64,000 nucleotides of DNA from Methylopila sp. M107 (GTDB lineage: Bacteria > Pseudomonadota > Alphaproteobacteria > Rhizobiales > Methylopilaceae). Positions 8,097-16,528 of the stretch are shown piece by piece (position 1 is the first letter of the stretch; each line of letters opens with the position of its first letter). The notes beneath the pieces are model-generated. The model saw only the letters and a list, made by a program, of their open reading frames with translations, was not told the DNA's origin and did no database searches. The stretch lies in contig NZ_ARWB01000001.1 of the NCBI RefSeq assembly GCF_000384475.1, forward strand, positions 2,274,176 to 2,338,175. The letters are read 5' to 3'. Made by a program: the position numbers and the translations under genes.

Positions 8097-9131
8097 TCAA
8101 CCCCGATCGCGCCCATCCGTTCCGAGCGCGCGCATTAAATCGCCGAAAGCTTTGGGAGGCTCGCTCTCGAACAGCATCGTCTCGCCGGTGCGCGGATGGG
8201 CGAAGCCGAGCGTCGCCGCGTGCAGCGCCTGACGCCCGAGCGCCCCGAGAGCGGCGCGCGCGTCTTCGGACAGGCGCGAGGCCTTGGTGCGATGGCCCGA
8301 GCCGTAGACGTCGTCGCCGAGCAGCGGGCTGCCGATGGAGGCCATGTGCACGCGGATTTGATGGGTCCGGCCCGTCTCCAGCCGGCATTCGACGAGCCCC
8401 GCGCCCGAGGCCGGGTAAGTCTCGAGCAGCGTCCAATGCGTGATCGCCTCGCGGCCGTCGGGGCGGATCGCGATCTTCTCGCGATTTTTCTCCGAGCGCC
8501 CGAGCGCCGCCTCGACCGTGCCGCGCGGCCGTGTCGGCGGATTCCAGACAATCGCGAGATAGGCCCTTTCCAGCGGCCCGGTCCGGCCGTGGTCCGCGAA
8601 CTGGGCGCTCAGGCCCCGATGGGCGGCGTCGTTCTTGGCGACGACCATCAGCCCGCTGGTGTCCTTGTCGAGCCGGTGCACGATGCCGGGACGCGCGACG
8701 CCGCCGACGCCCGACAGGCTCGTCCCGCAATGGGCGATCAGCGCGTTGACGAGCGTGCCGTCCGCATGGCCGGCCGCCGGGTGGACCACGAGGCCGGCGG
8801 GCTTGTCGATCACGATGAGGTCGGCGTCCTCGTGCACGACGACGAGAGGGATGTCCTGGCCGACCGGCGAGGCCGGCTCCGGCGGCGGCGGGACCACGAC
8901 GATCTCGGTCGCGGCCTGCCCGATCGCGTTGATTTTGGCCGATGGGTCTTCTAGCGTCCGCCCGCCCGCGCTGACCGCGCCCTGGCGCATCAGCGCCTGG
9001 ATGCGCGCACGGGACAGCTCCGGCAGTCTTGCGGCGAGAAAGCGGTCGATCCGCTCCGATCCGTCGTCCGGAGACAGCGCAACGACGAGACTGGCTCCGG
9101 CCGGCCCGGCGTCATCGATTGGAACGGACAT
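8097..9131 (-). CDS. rluD: 23S rRNA pseudouridine synthase RluD
   Basis: A 344-residue RluA-family enzyme. An N-terminal S4 RNA-binding domain (about 20-80, ERIDRFLAARLPELSRARIQ) precedes the catalytic domain with GIVHRLDKDTSGLMVVAK, whose Asp is the catalytic residue, and the C-terminal signature GRTHQIRVHMASIG. It isomerises uridines in helix 69 of 23S rRNA. I use ATG 9131 (MSVPIDDAG); a start 69 bases upstream would be antisense to the coding region of the divergent gene. The two divergent start codons share bases. Confidence 0.92.
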   Translation of the reverse strand: MSVPIDDAGPAGASLVVALSPDDGSERIDRFLAARLPELSRARIQALMRQGAVSAGGRTLEDPSAKINAIGQAATEIVVVPPPPEPASPVGQDIPLVVVHEDADLIVIDKPAGLVVHPAAGHADGTLVNALIAHCGTSLSGVGGVARPGIVHRLDKDTSGLMVVAKNDAAHRGLSAQFADHGRTGPLERAYLAIVWNPPTRPRGTVEAALGRSEKNREKIAIRPDGREAITHWTLLETYPASGAGLVECRLETGRTHQIRVHMASIGSPLLGDDVYGSGHRTKASRLSEDARAALGALGRQALHAATLGFAHPRTGETMLFESEPPKAFGDLMRALGTDGRDRG

Positions 9132-9519
9132 GGCGGCCCTTGGGCGGATTGCGAACGACGACGAGGGCCTCGGTCTCGCAGAGGACGAGGACCCGCGCAT
9201 CCGCCGCGTCTATCAGAGGCTGCGCACGCTCACCATCATCGCGGCGCTGACCATGGGCCTCGGCTTCTTCGCGGTCATGTCGGTGATCGCCTACCGGCTC
9301 GTCAAGGGCTCGCCGGCCGGCGCGGCCGCGCTCCCGAAGACGCTCGCGCTGCCCGCGGGCGCCCGCGTGCTGTCGACGGCGGCCGACGGCGGCCGCCTCG
9401 CCGTGACGGTCGAGGAACACGGCCGCACGGTGGTGCATGTCTTCGACCTCGGCAGCCTGAACCCCACGGGCCGGCTCGACATCGTGCCCGCCGCCCCCGA
9501 CGCTCCGCCGCTGCGCTGA
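9130..9519 (+). CDS. Small single-pass membrane protein (DUF6476-like)
   Basis: A 129-residue protein with an acidic N terminus, one transmembrane helix (about residues 36-57, LTIIAALTMGLGFFAVMSV) and a short periplasmic beta-rich domain with the motif GRTVVHVFDLGSLNPTGRLD. I recall this as a conserved partner of rluD in Hyphomicrobiales annotated DUF6476; function is unknown. ATG 9130-9132 shares two bases with the rluD start codon on the opposite strand. The gene ends 68 bases before tRNA-Glu. Confidence 0.75.
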   Translation: MAALGRIANDDEGLGLAEDEDPRIRRVYQRLRTLTIIAALTMGLGFFAVMSVIAYRLVKGSPAGAAALPKTLALPAGARVLSTAADGGRLAVTVEEHGRTVVHVFDLGSLNPTGRLDIVPAAPDAPPLR

Positions 9520-9587
9520 CGCGATTTCGCGCCGCGACGGCTTGATGCGGACAGGCAGGGCCGCTATACGACGCGCTCCCGCGAGCG

Positions 9588-9663
9588 GCTCCCATCGTCT
9601 AGCGGTCTAGGACGTCGCCCTCTCACGGCGAAAACAGGGGTTCGAGTCCCCTTGGGAGCGCCA
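9588..9663 (+). tRNA. tRNA-Glu (CTC anticodon)
   Basis: A 76-base tRNA including encoded CCA. The acceptor stem pairs GCTCCCA with TGGGAGC, the T arm contains GGTTCGAGTCC, and the anticodon stem TCGCC/GGCGA holds a CTCTCAC loop, giving anticodon CTC (Glu, GAG codons). Its 3' 15 bases are the attachment site of the element that follows. Confidence 0.97.
9649..9663 (+). repeat. attL direct repeat within tRNA-Glu
   Basis: CCCTTGGGAGCGCCA forms the end of the T arm, the acceptor strand and CCA of tRNA-Glu. The same 15 bases recur at 21578-21592, marking the two ends of the element. Confidence 0.92.
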
Positions 9664-9690
9664 GCGTGTTTTCCAACATGCTGCTTTTCC

Positions 9691-10786
9691 TCACGTTTTC
9701 GGCGTTTTCCCAAACCTGCCGGATGCGGTTTGGGCATTTCTGTTCTTCGTGCGTCCCTCCAGCTTTGTGATGGCGCTCTTACCGAGCCGTCGTCTGTCAG
9801 CATCGCGGGTGTAACGCTCTGCCTCCGCAAGCGACTTGTGGCCGAGGACGGACATGATCTCATTCGCCGTACACCCTGCCTCGGCAAGACGACGCCCTGC
9901 GGCTTTTCGCAAGCCATGAGGCTGCGCATCGAGTGGCAACCCCGCCGTGGTGATCGCGCTTCGAAGGAAGTTCCCAAATCCGGCGACAGTGAAGGGCTTG
10001 CCGAACGCTGTGTTTAGGATCGTGACGTGCTCGCGAGGCGCAGCCGCCAGTACGGCGATGAGCTCGCGGTGCATAGCGACCCAAAGCTTTTCGCCCGTCT
10101 TTTGCTGAACGACTTGAATTTCACCGTCGGCAATGTCGCCCCATGTCATGCGGTGCACGTCCGACCGGCGTTGACCGGTGAAGAGATGCAAGGCGAAAGC
10201 GGTTCGCTCTTTCGAGCCCGTTGGCCATCGCGCTTCGAACTGGGAAATCTCGGCATCCGTCCACGAACGGACTTCTCCCAACTTCGGTCGTCTGATCCCG
10301 GCCGTGGGATCGAACGTGATCCAGCCTCGCGAAATCCCGTGCGCGAGGAGCACCCGAAGCATTTTCAGGATGGCATGAGCGGCGCCCGGCCGGTCGGCGT
10401 ATGGGTCGAGAATCTTTGTTTGGACGCCGGCGCGCGTCATCCCGGCTACTGTCCGATGCCCGTGCTCCACCTCAAGGACCTTGAGCCGCGAAGCGTATCC
10501 CTTGCGCGTGGTTTCTCTCAGGCCGCGATACGTCCCGCAGCGCTTGTAGTCGGCGATCAGCGCCGCGATCGTGCCCTTGACCTCTGAAGGAAGAACCTGT
10601 TTGGCGGGCCTAGCAGCGCCCGCGAGAGCGGCAGCATAGGCGTCGGCGAAGGCCTCAGACGTAGGATCGCTCGGCAGCGGCGTGCGCGGACCCTTCCCGC
10701 GCCGAAAGTAGAGATAGGTCTTCCCCTTCGAGACAAAGTGCTCGACGTGCGGCGGCAGGCGGCAGGCGGCGGGGCATGGCGGTCAT
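9691..10786 (-). pseudogene. int: Tyrosine recombinase (integrase) with a frameshift next to its start
   Basis: The body is a phage-type tyrosine recombinase: an N-terminal arm domain (HFVSKGKTYLYFRRGKG), a SAM-like core-binding domain (residues about 80-170) and a catalytic domain with Arg in TGQRRSDV, HGLRKAAG, a final His in LGHKS and the nucleophile Tyr in AERYTRD. The natural ATG (10786) overlaps the alpA-like stop as ATGA, but a perfect 7-bp tandem duplication (CTGCCGC twice, 10751-10766 region) throws that start out of frame. With one unit removed the N terminus reads MTAMPRRLPPHVEHF, as expected for the family. The next in-frame start, GTG 10470, would lose the arm and part of the core-binding domain. 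It may be dead, phase-variable, or use a CTG start. Confidence 0.85.
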
Positions 10787-11022
10787 TCCCATGTCGTATC
10801 CGCTTCACCTTGACCGTCTGAAGGAAGCGCGTCGATAGCAAGGTCGATCGCCCTCAGGTCCCATCCTTTGCGCTGACCGAAGATAATGCGCGGCCGGGGC
10901 ATTTGACCCGCCTCGATCATCTTGAGGAAGGTGCCCGGCGCTACGCTGACATAGGCAGCCGCCGCGTCCAGCTGCAGAAGCCGCGGAGGCAAAGTCGGAG
11001 GAAGGGCTGTCTGACGCGCCAC
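10783..11022 (-). CDS. AlpA/excisionase-like helix-turn-helix protein
   Basis: A 79-residue protein whose centre (LLQLDAAAAYVSVAPGTFLK, then MPRPRIIFGQRKGWDL) is a winged helix-turn-helix of the AlpA/Xis type: an N-terminal recognition helix and a basic wing ending in a Trp-Asp-Leu motif. Such proteins direct excision or activate integrase and satellite genes. It lies directly upstream of the integrase with a 4-base ATGA overlap, so the two are probably co-translated. The 184 bases between it and the DUF2190-like gene contain no gene I can support and could hold its promoter. Confidence 0.8.
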   Translation of the reverse strand: MARQTALPPTLPPRLLQLDAAAAYVSVAPGTFLKMIEAGQMPRPRIIFGQRKGWDLRAIDLAIDALPSDGQGEADTTWE

Positions 11023-11206
11023 GGCTGTCGCTCGACGGGTGAAAGGGAGCCCCCGCGCCTGAGACCGAATGGCGCGAGGGGCGAGGCCCGCCGGAAGGCT
11101 AGGAGAAACCGGCAGGCATGGACGGAGCGGGCGCCTCCCTAAAAGCGCTCTTCCGTGTGCTTCCGGACCCGCGAGGAAATGCCTGAAACCCGCGGGGTCG
11201 GAAAAC

Positions 11207-11539
11207 TCAGACGGTCACGCCGTTGAGGCGGACCCGGACGGTTGAGGCATCGGCCGCCGCCGCGCGTACGACGGCACCGACGAGCGTGTTCCCGGAGGCG
11301 GTCCCGACGATCGTCTTGGAGCCAGATGCCCAATACGCCTTCGCGCCCTCACCAAGGGCGCTGGCGCTCTTTGGAAGGTCATAGACGCCCGTGAGCGTCG
11401 TCTCGACGTCAGAGCCCTCGACGGCGTCGTGATTGGCGACGCCGAATAGCGAGCCGACGAGGACACCGTCACCGGATTTGACACCCCCGGTCGGCGAGAC
11501 GAGCGGCACCGTTTCGCCGCGTTGGATGAAGTTTTTCAC
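11207..11539 (-). CDS. DUF2190-like capsid decoration/stabilising protein
   Basis: A 110-residue protein, entirely beta-rich, beginning with GTG: KNFIQRGETVPLVSPTGG, then VLVGSLFGVAN, and closing VRVRLNGVTV. This is the pattern of DUF2190 phage proteins, which sit downstream of the major capsid gene and are thought to decorate or stabilise heads. The start overlaps the stop of the upstream gpW-like gene as GTGA, indicating translational coupling. It is the last head gene before the regulatory/integration genes. Confidence 0.75.
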   Translation of the reverse strand: MKNFIQRGETVPLVSPTGGVKSGDGVLVGSLFGVANHDAVEGSDVETTLTGVYDLPKSASALGEGAKAYWASGSKTIVGTASGNTLVGAVVRAAAADASTVRVRLNGVTV

Positions 11540-11772
11540 GTGTCGAACCCTTTCGAGGTGCTGAAGCGGATGACGGACGGGGGACGGCGCCCTTCGGCTC
11601 CGGCTATTTGGCTTTCAAGGTCGGCGATCGCCGAAGCGAGCTCGCGATCGTCAGCGAAACGGACCTCGCGTTCCTCATTGCCGTTTTGATGACGCGTAGA
11701 GCGCACGCCGCCCGCGCGTACGGCCCGAAGGTCGTCCAGGCGGCGGCGAAGCTCGGTTGCGTCGACGGGCAT
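11536..11772 (-). CDS. gpW-like head-tail joining protein
   Basis: A 78-residue protein with a helical N terminus (MPVDATELRRRLDDLRAVRA) and a second helix (DDRELASAIADLESQIAG) linked by a short turn, the layout of the gpW family that closes the portal after DNA packaging. The gene starts 2 bases after the capsid stop and overlaps the next gene by GTGA. The assignment rests on size, helix pattern and position; sequence similarity to lambda gpW itself is weak by eye. Confidence 0.65.
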   Translation of the reverse strand: MPVDATELRRRLDDLRAVRAGGVRSTRHQNGNEEREVRFADDRELASAIADLESQIAGAEGRRPPSVIRFSTSKGFDT

Positions 11773-11774
11773 CG

Positions 11775-13682
11775 TCAGACGCCCGGATTGCGGACGGCGC
11801 CGCGCCAGTCGAGCGCGCCCGCGCCGAAGTCGAGCACGACGCGGAACTCGCGGCTTAACGTTTCCCAGCCTTCGCGCTCGGACATCTGCGGACCGGGAGC
11901 CGACGACAGATAGCTGTATTCGAGGATCGGCGCGGAGGCCGGGTCCGCGAACACGAACCACGAGTCGTCCGTGATCCGGGGCTCCACGAAAAGCGTGAGC
12001 TTCTGGGAGAACGGGTTCACGTCAGCGGTGGTGGCCGCATAGATCGACGCGAGCACCTTTTCGGCTTCGGTCTCCAGTTCCGGCCCTACGACCAAGTACC
12101 GGGGCGTGATCGCGATCCGCGTTTTGCCGTCTAGTCCGGTCTGCTGACGCATGGCGAGGCGGGCGTCAGATAGCGCCTCGACGCTGAGCGCCGCGCCGGT
12201 CATGAGGTTGCCGCGGTCGGTATGGAAAAGCCGCTTGGTGTCGCCCATAACCGGCCCCGCGCCGTTGGACTGCGATAGCAAGCCCCACAGAAGCGAGGCT
12301 TCGGTCTGAGCGGCGGCCTGCCCTGCGGCGGCGGCCCAATCGTTAAACGCGCCCAAGTCGTCGTTGACGAGCGCCTTGCGGCTGATCGTGAACAGCGCGC
12401 CGTAGGTGTCGAGCGCATAGCTTTCGACGGCTTCGGCACGAGAGACGGACTTGATCTCGCCCCCTTCGCCGACCCGTTGGAGCGCGCCGATCTCTCCGAG
12501 GCGGAGCGTCGATCCAGAGCGAAAGTCCACGCGCGAGCCCTGCCGCGCGAGCGTCTTCAGGACCGATGCGGCGGCCGTGTAGGACGCCAGCAACGTGCGG
12601 CGGCCCGCACCCGTTAGAAGCTGCGGGAAGTCGCTCGTGGTGTGAAGCGCGGCCCGGAATAGCGCATCCGGGTTCATGCCGACCGTGCTCACGCCGCGAG
12701 CCTCCAGCGAGGACCGTGCGAAGTCGCGAAGGCTGAAGCCCAGGTACGGCCGCGCCGCTTCCGCACGGGCTTCGTCGAGCGACACGCCGGAGCGGGTCGC
12801 AAGTGCGTCTTCCATCGCGCGGCGCTGGACGGCCGGATCGGCTTCCGGCGCGGCCGTGCGGGTGCGGGGCGTCCGGCGCGTGCGGTCCTGCATTTGTTCG
12901 AAGGCGGCGGCGCGGGCCTCGTTCGGCGTTGCCTCCGCGTCGATCTGCTCATCCGCCCACGAGGTCGGGAGACCGGCGGCGCGAGCGATGCCACGGATCG
13001 CGGCTCGGGTTTCGGTGACAGTGACGGTCGGCTCAGCGGCCGGGGCGTCGATCACGTCGATTTCGTCTTCCATGGTGCGACTCCTAAAGCTCGCTGCGGG
13101 ATCGGCGGCCACGGGGACCGCGCTGACTTCAAAGACCGCCCATGACGTAGCGGTGCGGATGCGTTGGCCGCCCTCGACGCTCTCGCGCCACGAGGCCACG
13201 CGGTAGCCGACAGAGACGCCCCGAAGCATGCCTTCGCGAATGCGCGTGACGGCAGGGGCGGCGTCGTCTGCGGTCGAGAGACGAAGGACCGCGACAAGGC
13301 GGCCGGGTTCATGTCGAAGGCTTTGGACCACGCCAATGACATCGCGGCTTCCGCCCTGCCGATGCCCGTCGAGCAAGGGCGCGCCGACAAGGTTCGCGGT
13401 GTCGAGGCCGGTCGGCAAAAGCCGCTCGACGAATGCGCCGCGCCCGTCGCGGCGTTGAACGTCGGCGAAGGCTGTAATCGTGGCCTCGACCGTCATGGCC
13501 GCTTCGTCGAACGTGCTCGGGCCGAACAAACCTCGACGAACAATCAATGGCGCGGCTTCGGTCGGGATGCGCCGTAGGATCGTGCGCTTAGCCGCGACGG
13601 GTTCGTCACGAGCGGGGCGCACCCACTGCGGATCGTTCAAGCGTTTGCCAGCGACGCCGCTCGCGGTCCTACCCTTAAGCAT
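11775..13682 (-). CDS. Prohead protease / major capsid protein fusion
   Basis: A 635-residue fusion. The N-terminal third (about 30-205) resembles an HK97-type prohead protease: GPSTFDEAAMTVEATI, a conserved His in LLDGHRQGG, and the Ser segment MLRGVSVGYRV with the following EVSAVPVAADP. A charged Pro/Arg linker (about 215-300) leads to a major capsid domain (about 310-635). Fusing scaffold/protease and capsid in one chain is known in some phage groups. It overlaps the portal stop by 8 bases. After self-cleavage the capsid chain would assemble the head shell. Confidence 0.88.
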   Translation of the reverse strand: MLKGRTASGVAGKRLNDPQWVRPARDEPVAAKRTILRRIPTEAAPLIVRRGLFGPSTFDEAAMTVEATITAFADVQRRDGRGAFVERLLPTGLDTANLVGAPLLDGHRQGGSRDVIGVVQSLRHEPGRLVAVLRLSTADDAAPAVTRIREGMLRGVSVGYRVASWRESVEGGQRIRTATSWAVFEVSAVPVAADPAASFRSRTMEDEIDVIDAPAAEPTVTVTETRAAIRGIARAAGLPTSWADEQIDAEATPNEARAAAFEQMQDRTRRTPRTRTAAPEADPAVQRRAMEDALATRSGVSLDEARAEAARPYLGFSLRDFARSSLEARGVSTVGMNPDALFRAALHTTSDFPQLLTGAGRRTLLASYTAAASVLKTLARQGSRVDFRSGSTLRLGEIGALQRVGEGGEIKSVSRAEAVESYALDTYGALFTISRKALVNDDLGAFNDWAAAAGQAAAQTEASLLWGLLSQSNGAGPVMGDTKRLFHTDRGNLMTGAALSVEALSDARLAMRQQTGLDGKTRIAITPRYLVVGPELETEAEKVLASIYAATTADVNPFSQKLTLFVEPRITDDSWFVFADPASAPILEYSYLSSAPGPQMSEREGWETLSREFRVVLDFGAGALDWRGAVRNPGV

Positions 13683-15027
13683 TCTGGTCCTCCGGCTTCG
13701 GTTCCGGGGCGGATGTGCCGAAGCTCAGCCCAAGCGCGGCCTCGCGCTCGCGGTCGGCGGCAATCTCCGCGTCTAGTTCCGCGACGCTCCAGCCGCGTTC
13801 GGCGACCTTCTGGCGACGGCTCGCGAGGCCCGCGCCGATCTCGGCGACGTCGGCCTCCAGCGCCTTGGCCGGATCAACCTGTTGCCATGCGGGCGGAAGC
13901 CATTCGGCGGCGGCTTCTGGCACGTCTGAGAGAAGCTGGACGCGCGCCCACACAGGACGGAGAAGCTGCGGCACGAGAACGCTGAATTGGACTTGCTCGA
14001 CGCGGGCGCGGAACGGGATCAAGCCCGCCCGGAGGCTTGAATAGTTCGCCCCGGAGAGGTCGCCGTCGAGCATGTGCGACGGCAGGCCAAGGCCCGCCGC
14101 GAGGCCCCGAAGCGAGTGCTTTATGAACTCGCTGCCTTGTTGCGCCTGCTGCGGCGTGTTGAATCGAATGTCGAAGCCCGTAGGAAGCCGCCGGACCGTT
14201 CCGGGCTCTAGCGACACCTCCGAGAGGTCTTCACCGTCGAACGGCGCGCCGGAGCCGTTCTGGTCCACAAGGAACGCAGCGTGCATCGCCGCGACCTTCG
14301 CGCCGACCAAGAGCGCGTCGGTCAACTGGTCCAGTTCGTTCGCCGGGAGGATGATCGGCGCAAGCCACGACACGCCACGAACCTGCCCCGGGGCGATCGG
14401 AGCCATGATGTGGAGCACGTCGGCTGCGTCCACGCGATTCGGCGGCGCGTAGCTGGCGAAGGCTGCGGTCGGGCGATGGGGCAGGACGTGATAGGCGACG
14501 CGGCGGCCGGAGGCGTCGAACTCGACGCCTTGGACCACGTGCCCGCCGCCGTCGAGGTCACGGGTTGCGGACTCGTCCACCTGTTCGGCGGGGATCACGA
14601 GCGCCCGGAATCCGTCGTCTTCCGCCCGGAGTAGGACGAAGCTCTCGCCATCTTCCACGAGCGCGCGGGCGATGACGGCCTGAATGCCCCAAAAGTCGGT
14701 GCGGCCGTCCGCGTCTGCGTCGAGCGCCCATAGGTCGAACGCGGCAACTGCTTCAGCGCTAGCGCTCGTCGGACGGATGCCGGAGCCGACCAAGGCGGCC
14801 GTCCAGTTCGCGGCGGCATTCGCGAGCCATTGATTGTTTCGGGTCAGATATCGCGCCCGTGAGCGAACCATAGACGCCGCAGCGCCAACCTCGGGATTAA
14901 CCGCGCCGAATGTCCCCACGCCGCTTAAGCGCCGACCTCCCGCTGCGCCGTCGAAACGGCGCTCGCCATCCAAACGCGCCGGGCGGCGCATCAGGCGGCC
15001 GATTGCGGAGCGTGCGGCGGCGAGCAT
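13675..15027 (-). CDS. Phage portal protein, lambda type
   Basis: A 450-residue portal subunit; dodecamers form the DNA entry vertex of the head. Family features include the N-terminal MVRSRARYLTRNNQWLANA, a conserved GVSWLAPII segment, and the C-terminal ANYSSLRAGLIPF stretch typical of lambda gpB-like portals. ATG 15027 shares its first base with the TGA of the upstream regulator gene (TGATG), so I prefer it to a start 30 bases earlier. This coupling implies that the regulator and the head genes are translated together. Confidence 0.9.
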   Translation of the reverse strand: MLAAARSAIGRLMRRPARLDGERRFDGAAGGRRLSGVGTFGAVNPEVGAAASMVRSRARYLTRNNQWLANAAANWTAALVGSGIRPTSASAEAVAAFDLWALDADADGRTDFWGIQAVIARALVEDGESFVLLRAEDDGFRALVIPAEQVDESATRDLDGGGHVVQGVEFDASGRRVAYHVLPHRPTAAFASYAPPNRVDAADVLHIMAPIAPGQVRGVSWLAPIILPANELDQLTDALLVGAKVAAMHAAFLVDQNGSGAPFDGEDLSEVSLEPGTVRRLPTGFDIRFNTPQQAQQGSEFIKHSLRGLAAGLGLPSHMLDGDLSGANYSSLRAGLIPFRARVEQVQFSVLVPQLLRPVWARVQLLSDVPEAAAEWLPPAWQQVDPAKALEADVAEIGAGLASRRQKVAERGWSVAELDAEIAADREREAALGLSFGTSAPEPKPEDQNA

Positions 15028-15524
15028 CAGGCGACGCCTCGATCTTCGAGTCGGCACCGAAGCTCGCCGAGCGAAATGATTGTGACGGTGCCGAACTCAC
15101 GCACGAGATCGGTGACTTCGTCGAAGTCGACGATCTCACATGACCATTCGCCGCTCGACAGCGTGCTATCGTCCGATACGGCTTCGCCAAGCTGCCCGCT
15201 CTTCCATGCGTTGTGACCCGGATGGCGCGGATCAGAAATGCCGACCCAGAAAGACTTCCAGACGACCAAAAATCGGTTGGACTGATAATCGGCGAGATGA
15301 AGCTTCCGCGCATGAAACGCAGCCTCAGCGACCGGAATTCCTCGGTCGACGAGCTTAAGGGTCGAACCGACATGAAGTCCCTCTTCGAGGCTCCAAAGAC
15401 GTGCACGTCGCGCTCCGCCCTTGTCGGCTGGCGCAAAATGACCCTGAGAAGCCATCTTCTCAATTCGGGCCTCGCTGGCATCGAGAGCCGCTGCCAGGTT
15501 TAATAATGTGAAGCTCACTGCCAT
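15027..15524 (-). CDS. MerR-like DNA-binding protein, unknown C-terminal domain
   Basis: A 165-residue protein. Residues about 5-70 (FTLLNLAAALDASEARIEKM, RLWSLEEGLHVGSTLKLVDR) form a MerR-type winged helix-turn-helix; the remainder has no known effector domain and ends in an acidic segment (EIVDFDEVTDLVREFG). I start it at ATG 15524, which lies inside a perfect 22-bp palindrome that could be its own operator. It precedes the portal gene with a 1-base overlap and is divergent from the AT-rich cargo block, so it may control both head production and cargo. The regulatory role is inferred. Confidence 0.65.
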   Translation of the reverse strand: MAVSFTLLNLAAALDASEARIEKMASQGHFAPADKGGARRARLWSLEEGLHVGSTLKLVDRGIPVAEAAFHARKLHLADYQSNRFLVVWKSFWVGISDPRHPGHNAWKSGQLGEAVSDDSTLSSGEWSCEIVDFDEVTDLVREFGTVTIISLGELRCRLEDRGVA

Positions 15525-15567
15525 CTCCGAAGCGCTTCGGAGATAGGTCGCATTATCTCCGAAGCGC
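15523..15567. promoter_or_regulatory. Palindromic operator plus half-site over the regulator start
   Basis: ATCTCCGAAGC is followed at once by its exact reverse complement (15523-15544), and the half-site ATCTCCGAAGC occurs again at 15555-15565, extending one base pair further on each side. The palindrome covers the ATG of the MerR-like gene, so a bound protein would block translation start and transcription. It lies in the divergent gap shared with the cargo block. Confidence 0.7.
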
Positions 15568-15748
15568 GTCAACGTAAGCGGGGGCCGTATAGGCACCGGC
15601 GCTGCGGATGGGGCGAACGGATGGCCTTAGTCTTCACGCGGCGCGGCACGATCAGCCAAAAGACGGATGCCGGATCGTCCGACGAAACTAACCGCGCGTT
15701 TACGCTTTATGCGAACACTGATACGAACCGGGAAATTAAAGGTCACTA

Positions 15749-16126
15749 ATGGCTGACGAAGCGCTTTTAGATCCCGCGCAGCACCCAGCGTCGAACGAGC
15801 TAGCGTTCGATTATGTCAAAGCGCCGGATTTCCGCGTCGTATGGGCCGATGGGGCGATTGGTTCTCTCACTCCACAAGGCATGGTTCATTTTGCCCTGTA
15901 TGCCGAACGGCCTGCCATTCCAAGACGACAAGTTTTTTCGATCGGCACTCAAAACGGCCATGCCGGCGCGCTCGGTCCTGAAATTCAAGAAAAGCGGATT
16001 TCGCGACGAGCTATCGTTCGCGAGATGGCGTGCGACGTTTTCCTGACCGCGCAAACTGCTGAAAACTTGGCGGCTTGGCTGCTTGAACAGGCTCAGCAGC
16101 TTAGAAAATTAGATGAGGGACGATAA
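15749..16126 (+). CDS. Cargo gene 1, hypothetical protein (DUF3467-like fold possible)
   Basis: A 125-residue protein. The core (LAFDYVKAPDFRVVWADGAI, GMVHFALYAERPAIPRR) is a run of beta strands, followed by an Ala/Gln-rich C-terminal helix. The shape resembles small DUF3467-type proteins, but this is a visual guess. AAAGGT precedes the ATG. Base composition is lower in GC than the head genes. It opens a block of three plus-strand genes set between the large terminase and the regulator/portal, against the direction of the head operon. Confidence 0.6.
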   Translation: MADEALLDPAQHPASNELAFDYVKAPDFRVVWADGAIGSLTPQGMVHFALYAERPAIPRRQVFSIGTQNGHAGALGPEIQEKRISRRAIVREMACDVFLTAQTAENLAAWLLEQAQQLRKLDEGR

Positions 16127-16528
16127 ATGCTCGCGCTGAACACATCGCTCACAGGACGGAGTGGTCGGTATGAGTTTGACCGCGAAGCTACCGCATCGAA
16201 GTCTTCGGGTACATATAGTCCCGAGCCCAACGACTTTATTCACTCCTTCTATGCGGTTTTGCACCGCTGGGAAAGCGAAACTCAATATACATCTGATCCC
16301 GAAGTGCTAACTTCTCACCCATCCTTCGACGCGATCGTCAAAAACGCTGAACTAGTCTTGTCGGAAATTATATCTGAGCTAAGCCGCAAGCCGTCACCGT
16401 TGGTTTGGGCACTGGATGACGCATATCCGGAAGAGCAGCCTTATACTCCCGACGCCATTGGCGATTTAACAGCGATGTCGGAAGCATGGATTCAGTGGGC
16501 TGAGCATCATCGTGGTATCCGCCCCTAA
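16127..16528 (+). CDS. Cargo gene 2, hypothetical protein
   Basis: A 133-residue protein, mostly helical, with many aromatic residues (DFIHSFYAVLHRWESE, SPLVWALDDAYPEEQPY). No signal peptide or membrane segment. The ATG follows the cargo gene 1 stop directly (TAAATG) with GAGGGA upstream, and the 3' end overlaps cargo gene 3 by 17 bases, so the three are one operon. I do not recognise the family; acting as a partner or inhibitor of gene 3 is possible. Confidence 0.6.
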   Translation: MLALNTSLTGRSGRYEFDREATASKSSGTYSPEPNDFIHSFYAVLHRWESETQYTSDPEVLTSHPSFDAIVKNAELVLSEIISELSRKPSPLVWALDDAYPEEQPYTPDAIGDLTAMSEAWIQWAEHHRGIRP

